7,210 bases of DNA from SYFY01 sp031385325 (GTDB taxonomy: Bacteria; Pseudomonadota; Gammaproteobacteria; Pseudomonadales; Azotimanducaceae): positions 1 through 7,210 of the forward strand of contig JANNBJ010000198.1 in the NCBI GenBank assembly GCA_031385325.1, written 5' to 3'. A model generated the notes under the pieces. That model ran no database searches, was not told the DNA's origin, and worked only from the letters and a program-made list of their open reading frames with translations. A program made the position numbers and the translations under genes. This document shows, piece after piece, positions 1 through 4,601 of this stretch. Each line of letters opens with the position of its first letter. Position 1 is the stretch's first letter.

Positions 1-2
1 GG

Positions 3-171
3 CTAGGAGCCTGCGCGGCAGAAGGCGGCGGTGCGAGGCGAGTGTCAATTCGAGTCCGATTTTTCGTTCGTTTGAGACGCGTAGTGGGTGCTACGCAACG
101 AAAACGAACGGAAAAGCGGGCCGAAGTGGCGCCGCCGCAGCCTGTCGAGCTTCTGCCGCGCAGACTCCTAG
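3..171. mobile_element. Small non-autonomous insertion element (MITE-like) with CTAG target duplications
   Basis: The outer ends are CTAG at 3-6 and CTAG at 168-171, read as a 4-bp target duplication. Just inside lie 18-bp terminal inverted repeats: GAGCCTGCGCGGCAGAAG at 7-24 and its inverted copy at 150-167, with one mismatch (C10 against A164). The 161-bp interior encodes no transposase. It holds nested palindromic sequence: CGTTCGTTT (65-73) pairs with 102-110, and GCGTAG (79-84) pairs with CTACGC (91-96) around TGGGTG. Removing the element and one CTAG restores a sensible AGCS reading frame (Cys-Thr-Leu-Ala), which supports these boundaries. A YTAR target is typical of the IS5 group of the IS5 family, so mobilisation by such a transposase is possible. 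That family assignment is inference, and I do not recognise the terminal repeats as a named element. Confidence 0.75.
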
Positions 172-582
172 AGTGCACTCGGCCATTTTTGTGCCCATGC
201 CGAGGAATCCGGCGATGATGAGCCATAGCGTGGCGCCTGGGCCGCCCATGGATATCGCTACGGCGACGCCGGCAATATTGCCAATGCCGACTGTGCCGCT
301 GACTGCGGTGGTCAGCGCCTGGAACTGGGATATTTCACCCGGATCGCCAGCCTTTGCATATCGACCCGAGATGATGCGACAGGCGTGCAAAAAACCGCGG
401 ATGTTGATGAAGCGCAAGTAGAGCGTGAAGAAGATCCCGCCAGCGATCAACCACAAGACGATCAGAGGAATTGGCGTCCCGTTGATGGAGATCGCATAGA
501 AGACGAAGCTGCTGACGGCATCGGTGATGGGTTGAACGGCATCGTTGATGAGCGTGTCGAGAGAGACGGGCTGTGTTGGCAT
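91..582 (-). pseudogene. Sodium:alanine (AGCS family) symporter, interrupted N-terminal fragment
   Basis: This is the N-terminal third of an AGCS-family transporter, which imports alanine or glycine with Na+ across the inner membrane. A hydrophobic segment at residues 36-57 is followed by the family hallmark: GEISQFQALTTA (82-93), SGTVGIGNIAGVAVAI (95-110) and GGPGA (113-117), then FLGMGTKMAECTL (126-138). Native coding ends at about Leu138 (base 169). From there the frame runs into the inserted element, adds about 25 alien residues and stops at TAG (93-91). AGCS proteins are normally about 450-550 residues, so most of the membrane domain is missing and the product should not transport. The C-terminal part would lie left of base 1. 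The ATG at 582 is chosen because the homologous frame begins here; upstream there is only a weak AAGG. Family assignment is secure; loss of function is inferred from the truncation. Confidence 0.88.
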
Positions 583-649
583 CGACGTACCTTAGCGGGT
601 TGTACGTCTTGTGGCACTATTGGCGTCCCGTTTCCCTGGGCCTGCCAAC

Positions 650-1018
650 ATGCCCTTCGTCCACAACCTGCATGTCATCCTCGCTTATGTCACGGTCGCG
701 GGTTTTGTGCTGCGAGTCAGCTGGGCGTTCATGGGATCCTCACGTCTCAAGTCCAGGCCGGCGCGAATCCTGCCTCATGTCGTCGACACCCTGTTGCTGG
801 TGTGTGGCCTGATATTGGTCTTTGGCCTTGGACACTCCTTGACCAGCAGCTGGCTGGTCATGAAGTTTGTTGGGCTGCTCGCCTATATTGGTTTTGGCGT
901 CGTCACACTGCGCGCATCCAGCGTGCCGCTCCGACTACTTGGTGTCATTGGGGCACTGTTGAGCGTGGGGTACATCTTTGCGGTAGCGATGACTCGGGAT
1001 CCCTGGCCGCTTTCGTAG
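650..1018 (+). CDS. SirB2-family integral membrane protein
   Basis: The 122-residue product resembles the SirB2 family (E. coli YchQ-like), small inner-membrane proteins of unknown biochemical function named after a Salmonella invasion-gene regulatory locus. Four hydrophobic helices are visible at about residues 5-27, 43-62, 67-87 and 95-115. The N-terminal helix carries the family pattern of histidines (H5, H8) followed by FVLRVSW (19-25). Overall length matches the family, usually about 120-130 residues. The ATG at 650 is preferred over an in-frame GTG at 611 because it gives the usual N-terminus close to the first helix, although neither has a convincing Shine-Dalgarno sequence. It is divergent from the broken symporter gene and convergent with the acyl-CoA dehydrogenase 42 bp downstream. 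The family call rests on pattern and topology; no role can be deduced from the neighbours. Confidence 0.75.
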   Translation: MPFVHNLHVILAYVTVAGFVLRVSWAFMGSSRLKSRPARILPHVVDTLLLVCGLILVFGLGHSLTSSWLVMKFVGLLAYIGFGVVTLRASSVPLRLLGVIGALLSVGYIFAVAMTRDPWPLS

Positions 1019-1033
1019 CGATCAGGAGATCGC
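1018..1033. other. Small hairpin between convergent genes
   Basis: A perfect 6-bp stem, GCGATC (1018-1023) and GATCGC (1028-1033), encloses the tetraloop AGGA in the 42-bp gap between the convergent SirB2 and acyl-CoA dehydrogenase genes. Its position suits a bidirectional terminator, but the stem is short and no T tract follows on either strand, so the function is uncertain. Confidence 0.25.
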
Positions 1034-1060
1034 GGTCAAGGCCAAACCCCGGGCCGATGC

Positions 1061-2215
1061 CTACAACGTTCTGGCAATCAGCTCCTTCATGATCTCGTTG
1101 GTGCCGCCGTAGATTTTCTGCACGCGCGCATCGGCATACATGCGGGAGATTTCGTATTCATCCATGTAACCCGCGCCGCCGTGCAATTGCAGGCATTCGT
1201 CGACGATTTCATTCTGTTTCTGAGTACACCAGTACTTGGCCATTGAAGCCGTGGCGGCATCGAGCCTGCCGTCCACATGCTGCAGCAACAACTGATCAAC
1301 GAACGTACGAGCCACCAGTGCTTCAGTCTTGCATTCGGCGAGCTTGAACTTGCTGTTCTGGAAATCGATGACGCGTTGACCAAAGGCCTTGCGCTGCTTG
1401 ACGAACTCGAGGGTGACTTCGAGCGCTCGCTCTATGCCACAGACGGCGGCCTGCGCAATATTGAATCGTTCTTGTGGCAGTTGCTGCATTAATTGTACGA
1501 AGCCCTTGCCTTCCTCTGGGCCCAGGCGATTGGTCAGCGGCACGCGACAATCATCGAAGAACATTTCTGACGTGTCGGCGGCGTGCTGGCCCATCTTCTT
1601 CAGATTGCGTCCACGTTTGAAGCCAGGGTTGTCCGTCTCGACCACAACCAGGGAAATGCCGCGCCCGCCGAGGTTTGGGTCAGTCTTCGCAACGACGATG
1701 ACAAGTCCGCAGTGCTGGCCATTGCTGATGTAGGTCTTGGCGCCGTTGACGACGTAGCTATCGCCATCTTTGATCGCAGTGGTCCGTACCGCCTGCAGAT
1801 CGGAGCCGGTGTCTGGTTCTGTCATTGCAATGGCACCAACCAATTCACCGCTGGCCATTTTCGGCAGCCAGCGCTGACGCTGCTCTTCGTTGCCATACTT
1901 GAAAATGTACGGTGCAACGATGGCGCTATGCACCTGGTTGCCAAAACCACCGAGACCTGCATACAGCATCTCTTCCATGATCACGGTTTCATGGCGGTAG
2001 TCGCCGCCACCTCCACCGTACTCGGTCGGCATCTCCGCGCACAGGAGACCGGCCTCACCTGCCTGCAGCCAAGCGTCGCGATCAACGATACCGGCTTCTA
2101 TCCAGCTATCGTTTCTGGGTTTGAACTCGTTCTGAAAAAATCGACGGGCCGATTCGCGCAGGATACGCAGCTCGTCATTCATCCACGGCGATTGATAGTT
2201 CTCGAACAGCATCAT
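1061..2215 (-). CDS. Acyl-CoA dehydrogenase, LCAD-like
   Basis: This FAD flavoprotein of 384 residues oxidises an acyl-CoA to the trans-2-enoyl-CoA, the first step of beta-oxidation or a related acid-degradation route, passing electrons to electron-transferring flavoprotein in the cytoplasm. All three family domains are present: N-terminal helical (about 10-125), middle beta with signature AMTEPDTGSD (130-139), and C-terminal helical with VKQRKAFGQ (272-280) and QLHGGAGYMDEYEISR (343-358). The C-terminal KIYGGTNEIMKELIAR resembles mammalian LCAD. The MCAD-type catalytic Glu position (YEGT) is Gly here (YGGT). The base is instead expected at Glu249 in LPQER, as in LCAD and isovaleryl-CoA dehydrogenase. 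Two consecutive ATGs (2215, 2212) mark the start, with only a weak GGA upstream. It lies 78 bp after the SMP-30-like gene on the same strand and may be co-transcribed. Substrate chain length cannot be fixed from sequence. Confidence 0.93.
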   Translation of the reverse strand: MMLFENYQSPWMNDELRILRESARRFFQNEFKPRNDSWIEAGIVDRDAWLQAGEAGLLCAEMPTEYGGGGGDYRHETVIMEEMLYAGLGGFGNQVHSAIVAPYIFKYGNEEQRQRWLPKMASGELVGAIAMTEPDTGSDLQAVRTTAIKDGDSYVVNGAKTYISNGQHCGLVIVVAKTDPNLGGRGISLVVVETDNPGFKRGRNLKKMGQHAADTSEMFFDDCRVPLTNRLGPEEGKGFVQLMQQLPQERFNIAQAAVCGIERALEVTLEFVKQRKAFGQRVIDFQNSKFKLAECKTEALVARTFVDQLLLQHVDGRLDAATASMAKYWCTQKQNEIVDECLQLHGGAGYMDEYEISRMYADARVQKIYGGTNEIMKELIARTL

Positions 2216-2293
2216 TGATCCGGCATGTTTCGACGGCGCGGGATTAAACAGTAAGTCCCGCGTATTGGGTAGCCAAGACTAGCCAGCGTGACC

Positions 2294-3139
2294 TCACGGC
2301 CAGCCTGCGCCGGGCGCAGGGGCATCGGCAACTACAACCTGGCCACTGCGCTCAGCCTTGCAATCAGCGGGTCGGGAAGATTTGCAGGTAAGAATGAACA
2401 GACGTTGTCCACCAAGCATGCAGGCGTAGGCACCGCGGTCGGTAGCCACGCGATGTGTGATGGCGCCACCTTCGATCAGCCGGATACATTCGTTGGTGGT
2501 CGGGGAAGCTACCCAGATTCCGCCCAGGGCGTCCAGGCAGATGCCATCGGGAACGGCTTTGGTTGGGGTGTGAGCCCAGATTCGCCGATTGTGCAGGTCG
2601 CCATGTTCGTCGATATCAAAAGCGGTCAATCGGCCAGCAAAAGTCTCTCCCACGATCAGGGTGTGCCCGTCTGGAGTGATAACAGTCCCATTCGGGAAAA
2701 CCAGGTCGTTCGCGACGATGCGAGCTGCGCCGTCGGGTTTGATGGCGATCAGTTCGGCTACTCGTTGTGCAGCGCCCTGGTGCAGATCGAAGCCAAAATT
2801 ACCGACATAGGCCTGGCCAGCCGCGTCGACGACCATGTCGTTACAGTGGCCGCTGGCCAGTGCACTCAGGTCTGCGTGTATGGTCAAACTGTGTCCGTCG
2901 AAGCGCAGGACGCGTTTGTCCGTCATCGAAACCACCAGCAGGTCGCCTCCTGGCAGCCATCCGAGTCCGGACGGACGATTGGGCACCTCAACGATGGTCT
3001 GGGCGACACCTGCGTCATCCAGTTTGATCACTTTGTGGTCGTGCATGTCCGATAGCCACAGGTGGCCAGCCCGCCAGCGCGGACCTTCACCAAAACAGAA
3101 GCCGTCAGCAAACAGCTCCGCGGACAACTGAGTCGTCAT
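2294..3139 (-). CDS. SMP-30/gluconolactonase (regucalcin-like) family protein
   Basis: This 281-residue six-bladed beta-propeller belongs to the SMP-30/Gnl/LRE family, mostly metal-dependent lactonases or esterases that hydrolyse sugar lactones. The family's metal and active-site residues are in place: Glu18 in FGEGPRW, Asn100 in HCND, Asn150 in FPNG and Asp198 in VPDGICLD. Propeller-strand motifs such as GDLLVVSM (65-72) and GGIWVA (206-211) recur. The ATG at 3139 is chosen over the in-frame upstream start at 3190 because AGGAG lies 7 nt before it and because the family N-terminus starts near here. There is no signal peptide, so it is likely cytoplasmic. It precedes the acyl-CoA dehydrogenase on the same strand. 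The partner could mean a carbonyl or lactone degradation pathway rather than simple beta-oxidation, but that is inference. The real substrate is unknown. Confidence 0.9.
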   Translation of the reverse strand: MTTQLSAELFADGFCFGEGPRWRAGHLWLSDMHDHKVIKLDDAGVAQTIVEVPNRPSGLGWLPGGDLLVVSMTDKRVLRFDGHSLTIHADLSALASGHCNDMVVDAAGQAYVGNFGFDLHQGAAQRVAELIAIKPDGAARIVANDLVFPNGTVITPDGHTLIVGETFAGRLTAFDIDEHGDLHNRRIWAHTPTKAVPDGICLDALGGIWVASPTTNECIRLIEGGAITHRVATDRGAYACMLGGQRLFILTCKSSRPADCKAERSGQVVVADAPAPGAGWP

Positions 3140-3201
3140 CGTTTTCTCCTGAACCCCAGAATCGATTTGAGTGCAAACGGAATTGGGCAAGACAGTAGCA
3201 T

Positions 3202-3229
3202 GCTTGACATCAGCTGCGGCTTGTCAAGC
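3202..3229. promoter_or_regulatory. 28-bp dyad in a divergent intergenic region (candidate operator)
   Basis: GCTTGACA (3202-3209) is repeated as an exact inverted copy TGTCAAGC (3222-3229) with a 12-bp spacer, in the 227-bp gap between the SMP-30-like gene and the lipoprotein. Each arm contains TTGACA, the sigma-70 -35 consensus, in opposite orientation. I could not pair either with a convincing -10 box at 16-18 bp. It may therefore be a symmetric regulator site or a pair of divergent -35 elements. Both readings are inference. Confidence 0.35.
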
Positions 3230-3342
3230 GTCTGTGGCGGTCTCTGCACGCTGTTCGAATGAGTTAATGGGCAATTATTAGGGCGGATTTGACAAAGAAG
3301 GCCACGGCCCCGCTGTTCAAGCAAAACTTTTCAGCTATTCTT

Positions 3343-3364
3343 GCGCCTCCAAAAAAGGAGGTGT
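3343..3364 (+). promoter_or_regulatory. Hairpin that can mask the lipoprotein ribosome binding site
   Basis: The strong Shine-Dalgarno AAGGAGGT (3355-3362) lies 5 nt before the ATG at 3367. Directly upstream is an anti-SD sequence: GCGCCTCC (3343-3350) can pair with GGAGGTGT (3357-3364) around a loop of six A residues. That gives eight pairs, two of them G-U. In the folded state the ribosome site would be hidden. This may be a translational switch or simple tuning of a highly expressed gene, but regulation is inference. Confidence 0.45.
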
Positions 3365-3366
3365 TC

Positions 3367-3804
3367 ATGACAACACTCAACACGATGCTCAAAGTTCTGT
3401 CGATTGGTGTGTTCGCGCTGCTGGTTGGTGCGTGCTCACAGGATAAAGCAGCTGACGCTGCCCAGGACGCAGCTGATTCTGCTCAGGATGCTGCCGCTGC
3501 CGCGTCGGATGCTGCTTCCAGTGCAGCTGAAGCCGTGGACGAAGCCGCCGACTCAACTGTTGACGCTGCAACCGATGCAGCTGATGACGCAGCTGCGGCT
3601 GCTGGAGAAGCTGCTGATGCCGCTGGTGAAGCTGCTGACGCAGCTGGCGATGCCGCTGCTGCTGCAGGTGATGCTGCTGCCGCTGCAGGTGACGCCGCTG
3701 TTGGCGCTGCCGATGCTGCTGTAGATAGCGCAACCGGTGCAGTTGATGCCGCTGCTGGTGCAGTTGATTCTGCTGCAGAGGCTGTGGACGCCGCCACCAA
3801 CTAA
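3367..3804 (+). CDS. Alanine-rich repeat lipoprotein
   Basis: The product is 145 residues. A lipoprotein signal peptide (1-22) ends in LLVGAC, with Cys23 as the lipidated residue; Ser24 at +2 favours outer-membrane sorting. The mature 123 residues are about half alanine (63 by my count), with Asp, Glu, Gly, Ser and Val, no aromatic residue, only one Lys and no Arg, so it is strongly acidic. From Gly80 to about residue 114 the protein is built of heptads of the form G-D/E-A-A-x-A-A. These match five consecutive 21-bp units at 3604-3708, suggesting growth by in-register duplication. The pattern suggests a long amphipathic helix or alanine-zipper coiled coil, like Lpp in architecture but not in sequence. 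The ATG at 3367 is chosen for its excellent Shine-Dalgarno sequence and the signal peptide; an upstream in-frame start at 3289 lacks both. It is monocistronic. Function unknown; a structural envelope role is a guess. Confidence 0.88.
   Translation: MTTLNTMLKVLSIGVFALLVGACSQDKAADAAQDAADSAQDAAAAASDAASSAAEAVDEAADSTVDAATDAADDAAAAAGEAADAAGEAADAAGDAAAAAGDAAAAAGDAAVGAADAAVDSATGAVDAAAGAVDSAAEAVDAATN
3604..3708 (+). repeat. Five tandem 21-bp units encoding heptads
   Basis: Consecutive 21-bp units start at 3604, 3625, 3646, 3667 and 3688, each beginning GG followed by A, T or C (Gly) and then GAA, GAT or GAC (Glu or Asp), followed by mostly alanine codons. The units differ chiefly at third positions, so selection appears to keep the heptad while the DNA has drifted. 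They lie wholly inside the alanine-rich lipoprotein gene. Confidence 0.7.
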
Positions 3805-3816
3805 GGTTGGTTGGTC

Positions 3817-3849
3817 TCGACCTGCCGGTTCAAGCCGGATCAAGGTCGA
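3817..3849 (+). other. Hairpin just downstream of the lipoprotein gene
   Basis: TCGACCT (3817-3823) pairs with AGGTCGA (3843-3849). Inside it CCGG (3825-3828) pairs with CCGG (3835-3838) around TTCAAG, leaving a small asymmetric bulge. It begins 12 bp after the lipoprotein stop and overlaps the base of the next hairpin by two bases. It may protect the 3' end of the mRNA or help terminate. No T tract follows. Confidence 0.4.
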
Positions 3850-3901
3850 ACAAGAGCTCAGGGAATTACCGATCAATGTCGGTAATTCCCGTGCCTTGTT
3901 C
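3848..3901. terminator. Long perfect-stem hairpin between convergent genes, probable bidirectional terminator
   Basis: GGGAATTACCGA (3861-3872) is an exact inverted repeat of TCGGTAATTCCC (3879-3890) with loop TCAATG. An outer stem GAACAAG (3848-3854) pairs with CTTGTTC (3895-3901) across a small internal loop. It lies between the lipoprotein (ends 3804) and the peroxidase gene (ends 3933), which converge on it. A 12-bp stem in this position is best explained as a shared terminator. The usual run of T residues is missing on both strands, so efficiency is uncertain; an attenuating or mRNA-stabilising role is an alternative. Confidence 0.6.
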
Positions 3902-3932
3902 AAGTTGGTGACTTCTCAGATCGTACTTGGTG

Positions 3933-4433
3933 TCAGCTCTTGTTGAGCCTGACTGAAAGTTCCTGTTCGATAGTTTCCGGTGTAGTGGTCGGCGCATAGC
4001 GTGCGACTACCGATCCATCCCCGTCGACGAGGAATTTTGTGAAATTCCACGGAATGTCCTGCTTGCCAGCATCGTCTGGCCGCTCCCGCTTCAACCAGGT
4101 GTACAGGTCGCAGGCCTCTGCGCCGTTGACCTCGACCTTGGCGAACATTGGAAAGTTGACCTGATAGCGGGACGTCGCGAACTCCAGAATTTCAGCTTCC
4201 GAACCCGGCTCCTGTCCACCGAACTGATTGCACGGGAAGGCCAGAACCGTGAAGCCGCCATTTCCAGCAACGCTTCCCAGAGTCGTTTGCATAGTACGCA
4301 ACCCGGCGTACTGAGGTGTCAGTCCTCAGCGACTGGCAACGTTGACGATCAGACAGGTTTGACCGCGATATCGAGCGAATTCCACTGGATTACCGTGGAT
4401 ATCGTTCATGATCAGTTCATGGAAGAAGGACAT
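3933..4433 (-). CDS. Selenocysteine-containing glutathione peroxidase (in-frame TGA at 4328-4326)
   Basis: This thiol peroxidase reduces H2O2 or organic and lipid hydroperoxides, normally with glutathione, in the cytoplasm. The frame opens at ATG 4433, 7 nt after GGAG, and yields 166 residues, the usual family length, if TGA at codon 36 is read as selenocysteine. The context is the exact peroxidatic motif: LIVNVASR-U-GLTPQYAGL. The rest of the catalytic tetrad is intact: Gln70 in FPCNQFGGQEPG, and Trp129-Asn130 in WNFTKFLVD. VNFPMFAKVEVNG and VARYAPTT are typical of the family. Homology is continuous on both sides of the TGA with no other lesion. Thr87 occupies the place of the resolving Cys of thioredoxin-dependent homologues, which suits a glutathione-using selenoenzyme. 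A SECIS-like hairpin follows the TGA. The gene is divergent from the thiolase. The alternative is a one-base nonsense mutation of a Cys codon (TGT or TGC); the hairpin and otherwise clean frame argue against it. There is no signal peptide. Confidence 0.85.
4293..4325 (-). promoter_or_regulatory. Candidate bacterial SECIS element inside the peroxidase coding region
   Basis: On the mRNA (minus strand), after UGA at 4328-4326 come 13 nt and then a perfect 7-bp stem, AGUACGC (4312-4306) with GCGUACU (4299-4293), enclosing the 6-nt loop CGGGUU (4305-4300). The loop starts 20 nt after the UGA. Published bacterial SECIS rules ask for a stem-loop immediately downstream, a small apical loop with a G in its first two bases, and a UGA-to-loop distance of about 16-37 nt; all are met. 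The GGU string in the loop also recalls the SelB-binding GU of E. coli fdhF. I do not see the fdhF-type bulged U. SelB binding is inference. Confidence 0.72.
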
Positions 4434-4523
4434 AAATATTCTCCAGTTGAGCAGGGCGAAACCGGGTCGGTTGTGAGCCCTTTGTTGGTCTTTTGTGGTC
4501 AGGTGCTGTCATCAGGTTGGCGT

Positions 4524-4569
4524 CCCCAGAGGGCTGGGGTTACCATGCCGGCTGCTCGCGCTGGCGAGC
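4524..4569 (+). other. Two small hairpins in the thiolase leader
   Basis: CCCCAG (4524-4529) pairs with CTGGGG (4534-4539) around AGGG. Fifteen bases further, GCTCGC (4554-4559) pairs with GCGAGC (4564-4569) around GCTG. Both are short perfect stems with 4-nt loops, upstream of the thiolase ribosome site. They could be leader mRNA structure, but no known riboswitch or attenuator is recognisable, and the second stem leaves the ribosome binding site free. No confident promoter could be read in the 168-bp divergent gap. Confidence 0.3.
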
Positions 4570-4601
4570 GCTAAATCAAAAGAACTCTATCAGGGGGAAC
4601 T

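Noticed and set aside
385..1092. Long plus-strand open frame of 235 codons
   Set aside because: It runs antisense to the symporter and then out of frame through the SirB2 gene; the translation resembles no family.
2237..2262. Hairpin CGCGGGA/TCCCGCG between the SMP-30-like and acyl-CoA dehydrogenase genes as a terminator
   Set aside because: The 7-bp stem has a 12-nt loop and no T tract on the transcribed strand; it is too weak to claim that the two genes are separate units.
1583..3055. Long plus-strand open frames at 1583-2218 and 2288-3055
   Set aside because: They are antisense shadows of the acyl-CoA dehydrogenase and SMP-30-like genes, which have clear family motifs.
3289..3317. TTGACA at 3289-3294 as a -35 box for the lipoprotein
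   Set aside because: At 16-18 bp spacing the following bases (around GCTGTT) do not resemble a -10 element.
3483..3800. Alanine-rich open frame on the minus strand opposite the lipoprotein
   Set aside because: GC-rich alanine codons read as alanine or serine on the opposite strand too. It has no ribosome site or signal, and the plus-strand gene has both.
3933..4301. A stand-alone 122-residue peroxidase gene starting at TTG 4301
   Set aside because: This start falls within the SECIS-like loop, has no ribosome site and would remove the peroxidatic residue. The homology continues upstream through the TGA to ATG 4433 with a proper GGAG.
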